From positions 11,625,083 through 11,689,082 of the forward strand of contig CM064670.1 in assembly GCA_032717465.1 (NCBI GenBank): a stretch of DNA of 64,000 bases, in the 5' to 3' direction. A program made the position numbers and the translations under genes. This document shows, piece after piece, positions 10,809 through 22,520 of this stretch. Positions within the stretch are counted from its first letter, which is position 1, and every line of letters begins with the position of its first letter. Under the pieces are notes generated by a model that had not been told where the DNA came from, ran no database searches, and was given only the letters and a program-made list of their open reading frames with translations. The DNA is from Coenobita brevimanus. Taxonomy: Eukaryota > Arthropoda > Malacostraca > Decapoda > Coenobitidae.

Positions 10809-11535
10809 TTTTTTTTTTTTTTTTTTTTTTTTAAGTAATAACAGAACAGAGGAAGGAAAAACACATGAATAAAAGAAAATAATCGATACACCAGATTACT
10901 GGTGTCCTCCATTCATAAAACAACTGTATCAGTTGGGCTTGAACAGCTGTGGATTGAAGTTTGGAGGGAAAAATCTCTGGGGAGGCGAGCTCCTGAGAGA
11001 TACAGTTCGGGAAATAAAAGAATTCTGATAGGTAATAGTTCTGCAGTATGGCTGAGTGACATTGCAGTCATGAGCGCTGCCAGATCCCCGTGTAGCACGA
11101 GGAAAGGCGTGGAGAGGTGGCACAATGGACACAACTTCGTCTGAGCTTTTACCATAAAATTATCTGTAAAATAATGCAAGGGAGGCAACAATCCTTCTTA
11201 CTTGTAGGGAAGGTAGTTTATTTATAATAGCAGGGTTATTAATAATTCCAATAGCTTTGTTCTGAACTTTGTCTAGTTGTTTTAATGCAACCTCTCCACA
11301 TCCATTCCAAAATGGTGAGCAATATTCAAGCTGAGAGCACACATGACTCTTGTAAATTACAGCTAACTGCTCGTCAGTGAAGAAGTTACGGACTCTGTAC
11401 AATAATCCAAGTTTCTCTGAAGCGGTTTTAGCAAGTGATCTGACATGAGAGGTCCAGCTGAGGGCATTGTTAAGTGAGACGCAGAGAATTTCATTTCTTC
11501 TGGAGATGGGAATATTAGTAGCATTGTAATATACT
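10809..11535 (-). mobile_element. Second jockey-like LINE, 5'-truncated, inserted in the Penelope-like element
   Basis: The poly(A) tail is the 24-base T run at 10809-10832. Upstream on the minus strand is a 3' UTR and the C-terminal third of a jockey-type ORF2: LCVSLNNALSWTSHVRSLAK, LAVIYKSHVCSQLEYCSPFW, ALKQLDKVQNKAIGIINNPA, and FISRTVSLRSSPPQRFF near 10960. The truncation point is about 11535 (plus or minus 10). Both flanks belong to the Penelope-like element. No clear target duplication is visible. It is a different subfamily from the copy at 0.5-4.0 kb. Confidence 0.8.
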
Positions 11536-11640
11536 TTGCAGATGATTGCTACATTATTATGTGCTTTGTCTACTGGGACCAAAACATAAGACTTGTGTTG
11601 CTTCCTTATCTTTGAGTACTGGTTTTGGCATTTTGCATCA
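11536..11640 (-). pseudogene. Penelope-like element, N-terminal portion
   Basis: The minus-strand frame reads SKIRKQHKSYVLVPVDKAHN then NVAIICKVYY. This matches the conserved VxxDKAxNNVxxVC segment that lies just upstream of the reverse transcriptase in Penelope-like and related proteins. It is continuous in order and orientation with the fragment at 9588-10808. The upstream boundary is lost in a (CA)n tract. Confidence 0.65.
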
Positions 11641-11663
11641 GGGGTGGAGGGCACGTGAACGCA

Positions 11664-11666
<3 letters not shown>

Positions 11667-11722
<56 letters not shown>
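11667..11722. repeat. (CA)n microsatellite
   Basis: About 27 CA units interrupt the upstream end of the Penelope-like remnant. Confidence 0.97.
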
Positions 11723-11726
<4 letters not shown>

Positions 11727-11752
11727 CAATATACATATTCGTATCTATCTAT

Positions 11753-11909
<157 letters not shown>

Positions 11910-11929
11910 CATACATAACATCCGCTCTG

Positions 11930-12990
11930 GCCTCAAGAACTTAAGTGGGATTTACTAAGCACTAAACCACTGAGCTCAATAATATGGAGAAGCTATCACC
12001 GCCGTGGGCGTGTGACTTTGGCCGCCATATTGAAACATTAGCACTCGTCACTTATGATTGTAAAAAAAATATATATATATATGGATTATGATTTTTTTTT
12101 CTACTTGGTTCAACAAATTATATGGGGTCCATTTAGCCAATGAGTATAAAACAAAGCCATAGGTTGTTGCAGTGCAGTACTTACTCTTCATGGCACTAAG
12201 GCAGAGAAAGATAATGGTAGAAAGGGAAAATATAGTGTGGTATTAACGTTGAAATGATAGTGATGTTGAAGCTGTTTTACGTCGAAGTAATCGTGTTGAA
12301 ATGGTGTGGGAAGTCCTTAGATTATGTAAGCCACGAAACCGAATGTCCAAATTGATAAAGGCCGGAAGAAACATGGAAATATCTACAAGAGAGTGTGAAC
12401 ACAAGAAAAGAGGACATGGAAATAAAGACCGGAGATAAATGGGTCCATTTTAGTGGCCTCATTCATGCAGGGATACTGGGGAAGAATCTCCCCCCCCCTC
12501 CCCAGGGGGCAGTAATCTTACAGAATTAGCAACAAGATATATTTCTTGTGAAATGTAATGCAATTTTTCTTCGGTGAATTCCTGTGCCCATTTCTACATC
12601 CGTAAGCTGCACAGTGCACCATGACACTATATTTTCCGGAATCATCGGCTGCTTTCAAAACCTATTGAGCAGCTCAGTACAAAAACCGCGGGCAACAGGC
12701 GTGGTGTAACATGGCTGCCAAGCACCGCTCTGGCGGCGGACACACAAATTACTCGGTGCTACCCATGAGAAAGCCTCTCCATACTATACAGCTCGGTGTA
12801 CTAAACTATAAGCAAAATATATGAGGGTATTGAACAGAAGAGATCAAGGGAATATTTTTTTCTGTTTCGGTACGATTTGTTTGAAAGGGGTAACCATGTA
12901 TTAATATATCCAGCACAGGAAGTCCTCATGAACAAAGAACCAGCAATACGAAGAAAGGGAGCAGCAGCAGACCCAATGATCCCTTGGAGG
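11930..12990. other. Unassigned stretch, possible transposase scrap near 12190-12430
   Basis: No clear gene. On the plus strand, a frame from 12190 reads MALRQRKIMVERENIVWY, then two stops, then DVEAVLRRSNRVEMVWEVL and KPRNRMSKLIKAGRN. It is basic and could be a scrap of a transposase N-terminus, but I cannot name a family. Poly-C/G patches occur near 12485-12510. Confidence 0.3.
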
Positions 12991-12997
12991 CAGAAAT

Positions 12998-12998
12998 A

Positions 12999-13046
<48 letters not shown>
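12998..13046. repeat. (GA)n microsatellite
   Basis: About 24 GA units. Confidence 0.97.
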
Positions 13047-13049
<3 letters not shown>

Positions 13050-13144
13050 AGTGCTTCCATCACTGCTGGGACGCGACAAGTATTCCCCCCAATATTCAGA
13101 GGGAGACAAGAATATCACACTGCTGGCCAATAATATACCCACAC

Positions 13145-14174
13145 TGTCACGGGGTTTTTATAATATCACTGGGTTTTTAAAATATCTGCTCAATATTATT
13201 TAATTGATAATAATATTCAATAATATTGAAGAGCAGGGACAATGATTGTCTTACTAAATCAAGCAACGATTACTTTACGCTAGCTTGCTTCGCACGATTC
13301 TCTAAGAACGAGAATTTATAAACTTTCTCAACAGTACACAGCAGAGACTAATTACTCACAAATGCTGAATTAGTACTGTTAGCCTCTGGAGAAAGTTACT
13401 TCACCCCTGACAATAAATAACTAATACTAATAATAATATCAGGTTCTTGCTGATGCTTAACTCCTAGGTGGCACAACGGATTTTAAGTTAATACAACAAG
13501 ACTGGTCTAAGTACCAGTTATGAATAGCAAAACGTTTATGCAAGCTAGGAGCTATATGGAAATAAGCTTAATTATGGAGAAATGAAACAAGAGTTTACAT
13601 TACATTAAGCTCAAGAAAAAGAACTGTTAAATTTATTGATTACAAAAATAAATTTAACGTTACATTTCAAAATCAAATTAATGAGATCGCACTCACTCAC
13701 TCACTCGAGCTAAATACTTACGCCTAGGAAAAACGCCTTAATTAAACTCTTAAGACTAGGAAAATACAAGAAGGAAATACTATTCGATGAATGCTGCGTA
13801 TCACCCAAAGCTGAACTAAGGATGGGAGTACTGAGAACTGTGAAGTGGAGTTTGGGTACTAGCTGACCTCTCACACTGCTGGCACAGGACCTCTCTCCGT
13901 CACAGCAACAACTGGACTAAGTAAGTCGTGGGAAAAAAGAGGGAGCAGTAGGCCGCATTTTTCTAACGGTCGAGTGAGCGAAACGCGCCCAAAACAAATC
14001 GCTCAGCGGAAGCGCTAATGTCTCACACAGAGACGATCACGTATGACAACGAAAAATTGATTTGACAAAGCTTCCGTCCGAATGACCGGTTAACTGAACG
14101 ATAAACAGTGAGTTTTCCACTAATAGTTCGTGGCTTCTCACAAAAGGGAAATGTCGCGAATTTGATTCGTGACA
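13145..14174. mobile_element. Probable solo LTR (about 1.03 kb)
   Basis: The segment begins TGTCACGGGG and ends TTCGTGACA, giving a perfect 7-bp terminal inverted repeat (TGTCACG/CGTGACA) in the TG...CA form usual for LTRs. The flanking 5-mers are both CACAC (13140-13144 and 14175-14179), the duplication size made by Gypsy-type integrases. There is no internal coding region, which fits recombination between two LTRs. Caution: CACAC is low complexity. The interior is AT-rich with no coding frame. Confidence 0.6.
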
Positions 14175-14179
14175 CACAC

Positions 14180-16320
14180 TCGCCTTCCATACAGGTGTTG
14201 TATAAATACACCTGTTTTATAAATGTATTTCGTTATGGCTAGGTAAGTTTTAGTTATGAGCTATGTTGGCTTAAGCTGGATTAAGGCATTACTGGGTAGG
14301 TTTACCTGTATTCTTCTGTTATGTTATTTCTATTTTATGCTTTTTTTTTTTTTTTTTTTTTTGTGACCGACTCTGGGCATAGGCTTCACAACCTGCTTTC
14401 AAGGCCCAGTAGTCCTCCTACGTACAGCACACCTCCACATGTCACCACTGAGAGCGATTGTATTGTATATGCGTGGAAAATATTGTCAGGGTATATTTAC
14501 TTATGTTCTGTTATCAGCGAAGGTATGTTGTGTTACGTTAGTTGAGTTGATGTTAGCATGGGTTAAAAGAGGTTAGACCAGGTTAAACATGGTTTTGTTA
14601 TGTTTGATTAGGTTGTATTAGATGAGCTTAGCTTATATTAATTTAGATTGGGTTAAAATTGATTAAATAAAGTAAGTTAAATTTCCTTACGTCATAAAGT
14701 AATCAGTTACATCGGTTTAGTTTAGTTCTTTTTTTTCTACGTTGGGTTCCAATAGTTTGTTAGGTTAGACACTTACTTATCTTGAAAGAGACTGAATAGA
14801 CTTCAGATCATGCTAACAGTGAACTAACTGCAATGTAGATATTGTTGTGTCTGTTTAATGAACCTATAGTTTACTAATGAATTTAATACGTAGATAACGA
14901 CAAAGCGAGACACTGACACACACGGGGGAAACAAAGGCGTTGGCGTGGGGGAAAAAGAGCTATTTACAAACTGTTCAGTGAAGATGAAGAAGACTTAGAT
15001 TTATGCCTATCGGCAGCACGCGGGGCATTAAGGAAGACAGTACATTTTTTTTTTTTTTTTTCAAAATGCCATCCTTCCTGCTGCCACAACTTGGACGATT
15101 TGCCTCTGTCAATACCGACGCCGAAGCTGGACATTCAAACGCAGATTATCCGACAGTGTAAGTCTGAAAATACACAGAACAAAATACCCGTTGTGTTGGT
15201 TCACACTCTGGTCATCACTTTTCTCGCTGTCACTTGAATTATCTGGCAAGAGACACGGTTTGCCTAGATTGTGGTTCAGTGAAATTGTTCTCAATCTTAT
15301 CTAGACTCTATTACTCCAGAGTAATAGAGTATAATGGAGATCCAGGAACCCTGCCACATACCTGTCCTGTTGTGATAGTGTTCCAAATAATATTGACCGG
15401 AATATTTTACAGTTTAACGAAGGTTAACGAAATGGTCCAATTCTATTGATCTGTTAGCTGATGTGTTTATTATTATTGTTAGTGTATTCTGTGTGCCTCT
15501 GGAACACTTCTGTTTAAAAATATACATCAATCTCAGATGATTGGGTGACCCTTAATGCTTAGGGAATTAATGAAGGCTATCTAAGTCCTCACCTACAAAA
15601 GTCTCTCCTACACTGTATAAGAATCCATGAAAGTGGCAGGAATAAGAGACATCATTGGACTGGTTAGCCCCTAGAACTGTAAGCCAAGGCAAAATATCCG
15701 AAGAAGTTCCGATATTGGCCGTATGGAATCTGAAAATCACTTCAACAGCTGCCTCAAGTGCATTTTAAGGTGAAGCATATTTGTAGGAGTTGTCTCTCCG
15801 GAAATTTCAAGGACTGTATTGATGAAAGAACGTGTGTGATGCCTATTTTACTGTACACTATATCCTGCTCCTACCATCTACTTTTGTTTTCATTTTTCAC
15901 CATAAAAACGCTTAACCTCCTTCACGCAGACACACCTGACTCCCATATATACATAATTCTCCCCGCATACACACCACATTTCTCATATGTGTTACATATC
16001 CCACACACACTGCGTTCTCCACAAAGAACACATTCCCCACACACACCTTGCCTCGTCGGGTTGAACAATGCAGCTGTTTAGGGTGTATCGTTTTACACAG
16101 CAACATGATTCCCAGGGTTTATGGATGGGAAAGAGAATTGGCAGAACAAATTTTGTTGGGCGTACAGTCACTTCAAATGTCTCTCTCTACAACAGTTTTG
16201 GCAGTAGGACACTTGAACAATGTAATTCGATAAACATATGGGATTCTGTATCACGCTGGTTGTCGTGCTTTCCAAACCAAGTGTTATAGGGATACTGTTG
16301 ACATTGCATCTGTTCAGGAA
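14180..16320. other. Gene-free interval with poly(T) runs and GGTTA-like repeats
   Basis: No gene is supported. T runs lie at 14341-14362 and 15043-15061; the first could be a LINE or SINE tail on the minus strand. Between 14540 and 14770 the words GGTTAG, GGTTAAA and TTAGG recur in a loose pattern. A 26-base palindrome sits at 15305-15330. 15900-16050 is rich in CACA and CATA words. Confidence 0.4.
15305..15330. repeat. Perfect 12-bp inverted repeat with 2-base loop
   Basis: ACTCTATTACTC, loop CA, then GAGTAATAGAGT. It is isolated and no transcript context is visible. Confidence 0.8.
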
Positions 16321-16584
16321 AATAAATTGTGTGTGTGTGTGTGTCAGGATCACTTGATGGTCGTGATGGTCAGCTTTTACCCTCCCGGAAGGTAGCTGAG
16401 AGCTCATATAGTCCGATCTAAGGGCAAGGCTGTGACCTTCACACACGCACACACCCGTCCCCTTGCTCAAGGGGGACAGTAACCACCCACTTCGTCAGTG
16501 AAACTTTTCGCAACCTGAGCGAGGCGCGAACTCCCGTCCACCAGTTGGCAAGCGGGAACGTTACCACTGCACCAGCGAGCGGTG
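16321..16584 (-). mobile_element. tRNA-derived SINE, family 1
   Basis: Read on the minus strand, the head shows an A-box-like TGGTGCAGTGGTAAC and, about 40 bases on, a B-box-like GGAGTTCGCGCC. This is the spacing of a tRNA-type RNA polymerase III promoter. A body with AGATCGGACTATATGAGCTC and CTACCTTCCGGGAGGGTAAA follows. The 3' end is a (CA)n tail at 16328-16344. Tail, head and length fit a SINE. It is not a functional tRNA gene, because the clover-leaf stems do not pair well by eye. Confidence 0.7.
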
Positions 16585-16663
16585 TGTGTACTGGTGAAAT
16601 ATTTGACAGACTGATTATGTGATATGTGTATGTCAATATAAAGCGCATCAAAGAAGACAATGT

Positions 16664-16805
16664 TTATTTATCTATATCTATTTACAGCCAGTTTCCTAAT
16701 TCCTGGAAGGGGTGGCCACTAACGAATCGCCTCAATGTCACTCTGTCCTCCGCCATCAAGTTGCCCTCCCTGCAACTCACACCTCTCTCATATACTTACC
16801 CTAAA
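16664..16805 (-). mobile_element. RTE-like LINE 3' end, copy 2
   Basis: The sequence GGGGTGGCCACTAACGAATC and the following 100 bases are the complement of the RTE C-terminus and stop region (compare RRFVCGHP at 9090-9120). A TATC-type tail precedes it at 16664-16690. The copy is about 140 bases and strongly 5'-truncated. Confidence 0.72.
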
Positions 16806-16914
16806 ATCTGTGCAGATGAGAGAGAGAGAGAGAGAGAGAGAGTGCTAAATCCTTCTAATTTCCCCAAGACTTCAGAATTGGCTGGTTAAAAAAGGTGGAG
16901 ATGAGATGGTGGCG

Positions 16915-17425
16915 ATGGTAGCGCTGGTGGTATGATGGTGATGGTGGTGGTGGAGTGGTAATGGTGGTGGTTGTGGTGGGGTTGGTGGTGGTGGTTGTGG
17001 TGATGTTGGTGGTGGTGGTGATGATGGTGATGGTGGTAGTGGTATGTGGTCGTTAGTGATAATAATGGTAGTGGTGTGATGGTGGTGGTGATGGTTATGG
17101 TGATGGTGGTGGTGATGGTGGAGTGGTGGTGGTGGTGGAGGAGTGGTGGTGGTGGTGATGGTGGCAGTGGTGGTGGTGGTAGTGTGGTGGTGGTACTGGT
17201 GTGTTGGTGGTTATTGTGTGGTGGTGGTGTTAAAGTTGTGGTAGTAGAATCTTTGTTTAGTGATCGAAGTGGTGGAGTGTTTGTAGTAGAGGAATGGTGA
17301 TGAAACAGGGTTCGCTGTAATAGTGGTGATGGTGGTGAAGTGATAGTGAAATGGAAGTGGTGGAGAGATGGTAGTGGTGGTGGTGGACTGGTGGTGAAGA
17401 AATAATGGTGAAATAGAAATGGTGT
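16915..17425. repeat. GGT/GATGGT trinucleotide-rich array
   Basis: Imperfect GTGGTGGTG and GATGGTGGT blocks fill the interval, with G and T dominating the plus strand. Open frames here (Val/Gly-rich) are repeat artefacts. Confidence 0.9.
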
Positions 17426-17668
17426 CTAGGAACGGTGATACAAGAGCACGTGAATTGAAAAGTACTGCACTTTATACTAATATTTTCACATAACCTATAA
17501 TTATACGTCTGTAACAGATAACCATTGGTGCACTGAAAGTAATTTGCATGTTGTACTTTCACGTTAGTCGATCAGTTCAAGATACTGATTCAGAGGCATC
17601 TGAAATTCAGTGGATCTTTAAATTAGTACTATTGCCCCTGCGTCCGCCGAAAGCGTGAACCGGGCAAT

Positions 17669-17669
<1 letters not shown>

Positions 17670-17727
<58 letters not shown>
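17670..17727. repeat. (GT)n microsatellite
   Basis: About 28 GT units. Confidence 0.97.
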
Positions 17728-17728
<1 letters not shown>

Positions 17729-17734
17729 CAAAAT

Positions 17735-18430
17735 AACTAAAATGATTTTGAACCGACTGAGGGTCAGCCGAGGGGATGACCTACTGTTTTATAGAACAAC
17801 AGATAAAAAATCTAGGTCACAGGGCAAAGTCAAAGGTTGATCCAGCATTGTTCAACTTAATCTGTTTTCATTTAATATAGACCAAACTTGCTGGATGGAC
17901 TGAGGGTTAGGCAAGAACAAAGAGGTTCAAGTTAGAAAACACCCCCCGGTCAAAGGTTAAGGTTACAGGGTAAGAGCAACATGCGACCTATGTATGTGTT
18001 TGTGTGTTAACGTAACTAACACAATTTATATTTCATTTAGATTAAAGCTGATAAAATGACTGAGGATGAAGCAATGGTTTGACTTTTTTTTTTTTCACTA
18101 GGTCAAATGTTCAGGTCACATGGCAATGTCAACCTAAGCTGTTTTTATCTGATTTAGATCGAACCTGGTGGACCGGCTGAGAATAAGGCATGTATGACGG
18201 TATTCAGTTTGGAGAATAATCAAAGATCGAGTTCACAGGGATAGGTCAACTGTCAAGATCGCATGACAAGGCCAACTTGAATAGTTTTGATCCGATTTAG
18301 ATCAAACATGATGGAAGAGTTTAGGGTCAGGTAAGAATGAAATACAGTAAATCGATTTTGACGGCAGTTGGCGGAAGGTCAAGGTTACAGGGCCAAGTCA
18401 AATGTGTGGCCCTTAGACCGGCTGCAAGGC
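17735..18430. repeat. Diverged tandem repeat, about 150 bp unit, 4-5 copies, AGGTCA-rich
   Basis: The words GGTCACAGGGCAA, GGTTACAGGGTAA, GGTCACATGGCAA and GGTTACAGGGCC recur at about 17814, 17958, 18112 and 18381. TTTAGATCAAAC-type and GACTGAGGGTCAGG-type words recur between them. Each unit holds AGGTCA-like half-sites, sometimes in near-direct repeats such as GGTCAAAGGTTAAGG near 17946. I see no coding potential. Confidence 0.7.
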
Positions 18431-18539
18431 GCGAGTGTTGCACTCTATGAAGGCCCCTTCCTGTATACTGATTGATATTTCCTTAATTAAGGATATAAAT
18501 GAATGGAATAAAGGATAGAAACGAAAAAAAGAGGAGATA

Positions 18540-19050
18540 GGTTAGTAAAAGATGAGTGGAGAGAAGAGGTGATGAAGAGAAGACAGAGAAGAGGAGAGAA
18601 GGGAAGAGGTTAGAGTGGCGGGAATGAGGACAGACTTCGTGAGGTGGGGAGTCATTTTGCTTCTGCCTGGAAGCTCACATGAAGCCCTCATTCTCCATTT
18701 ACCTACTTTCCTCCCTTCTCCTCCATTTACCTCCATCTTTCATCCATCCCTCCCCTACTTACGTCCTTAGGCTCCTTTCCATCTCTATAAACCTATTACC
18801 ATCCCCATCGTCTCTCTCTCTTATGTTTGTCCCCTTCCTCCTTCTATTCTATTTTCCCCTCTTCACTCCTTGCACCCAGTGTCAGTACTCCCCTTCATCC
18901 TTATTTCTGTTTTATCTCAGTCCTCAACTGACTCTTCTCCCTTTTACTTTCCTCCTTCCCCCCCCTCTCTCCCTATTTACTTTCCTTCCTCGTTCCATGC
19001 ATTCCGTGCTTCAGTCTATCACTCTTTCATTCACTGTCTCCTGACTCAGT

Positions 19051-19081
<31 letters not shown>

Positions 19082-19197
19082 CTTCCATTACTTTCTTCTC
19101 CCTCCCTTGCTTTCGTTCCCTCCTTCCCACCCTCTTTTCTCCAATTTCCTCAGCCTCATTACTGTGCTTTGTTTTTCCACCATGATCTTTATTCCAC

Positions 19198-19200
<3 letters not shown>
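18540..19200. repeat. Polypyrimidine-rich stretch with (TC)n
   Basis: From about 18690 to 19190 the plus strand is dominated by C and T, with a (TC)n core at 19050-19078. The preceding 18480-18610 is purine-rich. No gene is visible. Confidence 0.8.

Positions 19201-19251
<51 letters not shown>
19201..19251. repeat. (GT)n microsatellite
   Basis: About 25 GT units at the end of the pyrimidine-rich tract. Confidence 0.97.
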
Positions 19252-19259
19252 GTACTTCC

Positions 19260-20015
19260 TATATGTTGTGTATTTCTGTATAAAGATATGTATCTGAGTG
19301 CATATGCATTTTTCTTTGTTCAAAGTGTGCGCATAATTGCTTATGTGTTCGTATGTATCTGTATTCATAAGCTTAGCAAAACATTTCAGGAAGCGCCTGG
19401 CTGAAGTGGTCCCTTTCCTGCAGTCCATCGGATTCTGCGATATGTCTGGGGCTACAGTAATAACAACAACAATAATTCTGTTCCCTGTGGCCAGAGCAAG
19501 TAGAACATGAACAAAAATCAACAACAACAGTTCTATCCCTATTCTGTCTCCTATTATTCCTTCCCTCACCACCACAGACAAAAAAGACAGTTCAATCCCT
19601 ACTCTTTTTCCTATAACCATTCTTCCCTCTTACTTCCTTTTCTCCGAGATTACGGCTCTTCTCCATTCCTCTTCTCCCTACGATCCACAAACACCAGACC
19701 TTCTTCCTGTACCTTCAGATACCAGTATAGAAGTCTGACAAATTTTCCGGGATTATCCCTATTCTCTCACCCACCCACCCTCCCTCTTTTCAATCATTCA
19801 CTCTGATGACCAATTTTTCATTTTCATTCTTGCTCCCTGTCCTGGAGAGGGATGCCTTCAATTGGCAGCACCGATATGTCCGGGCGGTGAGCTACCGGTT
19901 TTACAAACGTCATTCAGTGCCCTCCTTGTCCCCTTACAGGAGGATGGTGGACTGGAGAAGAAGGGTGGCTTTGGCCTTCACCTCACTGAGTTTACGTTCA
20001 GATGAGCCTAAGATT
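19260..20015. other. Gene-free interval
   Basis: Two TCTATCCCTATTCTGTCTCC-like words near 19530 and 19590 and pyrimidine-rich patches are present. I see no recognisable gene or element. Confidence 0.5.
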
Positions 20016-20017
20016 GC

Positions 20018-20430
20018 AGCTACTACTACTGTTACTACTGTACTACTACCACTACTCTACTGCTACTACTACTACTACTGCTACTACCACTACTACTACT
20101 GCTTTAACTACTACTACTACTACTACTACTGCTACTATTATTACTACTATTAACACCAATACCAACACCACCACTACCACTCTACTACTACTACTGTTAC
20201 TAACCGCACCACCAGCACTACTACTAGTACCACTACTATTACTAACACCACCACCACCACGAGGAGTGCTATACTGTTAATGCCACCACCACCACCACCA
20301 CCACCACTACTACTACTGCTTCTACTCCTCCTACTACTACTAACACCATCACCACGACCACTGTCACTACAACTATTACTGCTACTACTTCAACTACTAC
20401 TACTACTACAACTACTACTAACCTCTCCTG
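20018..20430. repeat. (TAC)n/(ACC)n trinucleotide array
   Basis: Runs of CTACTACTACT alternate with ACCACCACC and GTTACTACT. All frames open as homopolymeric Tyr, Leu, Thr or Pro peptides because the unit is three bases. Confidence 0.93.
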
Positions 20431-21060
20431 TTAGACGAGTCTCTCTTAAGCTTAATGAAATCGTCTGTCAACCTCTAAAGTCACGAGCTTTCTCTCCAGC
20501 TGACCGTTAACTGCTCTATACAGCCTGGGCTGTTCCGAGTGCGACTGCTCAATACAGCCCTGGCTGAGCAGGTGAATTTCGAATATAGTGCCATGGTGAC
20601 CAAGGCCGACCCATGCAAGCATGTTTGAGCCTTCAAAACCCAAACCGAAACCGAAAAAGAAAAAGAAAACGAAAGCCATACGTTCCAATAGGGAATCAGA
20701 CACTTCGATGTTCATCCATGGCTTTACCAAGGTAAATATTGAACTAATATTTCGTTGCTATATACTTTGACATGTGTTCTCTCAGTTCCTAAGACAAAAT
20801 TTGGCCTTTGGGAAATTTCACTTTTACTCCTATGTCTGCGCACCACGGACACCTCCAAAAAAACGCCATGTGCAGTTAACGGGTTAACCGTCTGGTGGTG
20901 AGACCGACCCTAGGCTTATGCTGCAGGTGACGCCAGATGATGTTGTGTTGAGGAGAATGAGTCATAGGAGCCTGAGGGTGTTGATACCGTCACCGTCAGT
21001 GCTCTCATGGTCAAGTCAACTCTAGCATTGTATGCCAGCTGAACTAGAAGATTTTGTTCT

Positions 21061-21064
<4 letters not shown>

Positions 21065-21143
<79 letters not shown>
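21065..21143. repeat. (GA)n microsatellite
   Basis: About 39 uninterrupted GA units. Confidence 0.98.
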
Positions 21144-21146
<3 letters not shown>

Positions 21147-21284
21147 TTTCCACCTTAAGTAGAACACTGAACTGTAAATATGAAAATGACAATGTAGTAG
21201 ACGAAGAAAAAAAAAATAGTAGTTGCAGTTGCAATAGTTAGGTCCAGGTTCGTCTGATATGTGAACCCAGTGGACTGCAGGCGG

Positions 21285-21415
21285 AAGTTACCCAATTCCT
21301 GCAGTTCACCATCCTTTCAAAGGGAAGGGAGGGAAATGGAATTTTGTTTAACTGGGTACTTGATACACCCATTTACATCCTTTGCCACCACGTGAAGGCA
21401 TCCATCTCCACCCCG
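21285..21415. repeat. Dispersed repeat R2, copy 1
   Basis: CCTGCAGTTCACCATC, a GGGAAGGGAGGGA block, and then TGCCACCACGTGAAGGCATC match in order a second copy at 44805-44945 (CCTGCAGTCTACCATC and GCCACCACTTGAAGGCG). The family is unidentified. It is probably a short interspersed element. Confidence 0.55.
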
Positions 21416-21600
21416 CCCCCCGATGTAAGACAAATGTGGGTAAAATTTTACCATCTTAGAATATTATAAAATAACGGACATATTCAAGGAGTGTTTTTAA
21501 ATATTCGTGTTGGATATTCATACATCCCTAGGAGGTACCAATCCCAGCGCTCCAGGATGTGTGTGCTGCGTCAATATCTTCTCTTCCTATTCAGCCTTAT

Positions 21601-21740
21601 TCTCTCTCTCTCTCTCTCTCTCTCTCTGATGTTTTTATTACGTTTCACTGACTAGACAGGAATTTTTCCACCAGTGTTAAAGCTGAATCACCATGGTGGA
21701 GGGTCGTAAGGTCTGTGTAGTATGTACAATATATCTGTGT

Positions 21741-21789
<49 letters not shown>

Positions 21790-21887
21790 ATGTTTTTATT
21801 ACGTTTCACTGACTAGACAGGAATTTTTCCACCAGTGGTAAAGCTGGATCACCATGGTGGAGGGTCGTAAGGTCTGAGTAGTATGTA
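21601..21887. repeat. 161-bp tandem duplication bounded by (TC)n; second copy holds the Tc1-like insertion
   Basis: Unit A runs from 21628 and unit B from 21789. Both start GATGTTTTTATTACG and share CACCATGGTGGAGGGTCG and GTAGTATGTA, with about three mismatches over 100 bases. Unit A continues with CAATATATCTGTGTAAC and (TC)n. Unit B is interrupted after its TA at 21886-21887, and CAATATATCTGTGTAAC resumes at 25279. Confidence 0.92.
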
Positions 21888-22520
21888 CTATCGCTGGCAC
21901 TTATAGCTGGTACAATCAGGGTTGTCAATCCTCTTTTTCCTTGGTGTGAATCCCGTGCAGCTCGACTCAGTTACTCCAAACCATTTACTGGTGAGAAGGA
22001 GAGTCACTGGGAGATGTCTGGCGTAAATGAAAGGGGTGGTGGTGTTTGGGGGTGGGAGGGCAGGGGTGGGGAGAACATGACTGAGTAGATGCCAAACCAG
22101 TGTAATACAGATGTGGCACCAGCGTATTAGTAATAAACGTAGGTTTACGATGTGAATGAGCTAAAACAACCTCTTTTTAGTGGTAACGACACCGAGTTAC
22201 GGACTCCGCTTATATCTCAGAATGATTCTACAATCTATGTGTTGAGGTTAACCTATACAGGAATAGTCATTTAAACGACAGTGCCAGAAGTCTAATAAAT
22301 GTTCACAGCTGGAAGTGGTGGCATGTTACATAGGTTTTACAGGGTAATAATCGGTGAAACTAATTACAGTTTTAACGAACAAGCGGCAGAAGGTATTGCA
22401 GCAACATCTGACCTTATAACAGATAACCCATAAAAAACAACTACAGTAAGTTTTGCATAATATGACCATACCCACAATAATATGAGTTTTTTTTTTTTTT
22501 TTTTTTTCAGGCGTGTTCGA
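21888..22520. repeat. Left terminal inverted repeat of the Tc1-like element
   Basis: It pairs with 24668-25276. Conserved inner words include GGTTTACGATGTGAATGAGC, ACAGGAATAGTCATTTAAAC and ACCATACCCACAATAATATG. Length differences come mainly from a T run at 22489-22507 and small indels. Confidence 0.92.

Noticed and set aside
11160..11729. A single 189-codon protein
   Set aside because: The frame fuses a (CA)n artefact, Penelope-like codons and jockey-like LINE codons across an insertion junction.
12190..12440. Transposase gene
   Set aside because: Only scraps of basic sequence with stops are visible. No diagnostic motif of any superfamily could be identified.
16480..16584. tRNA gene on the minus strand
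   Set aside because: A- and B-box-like segments are present, but the stems pair poorly and a SINE body with a (CA)n tail follows.
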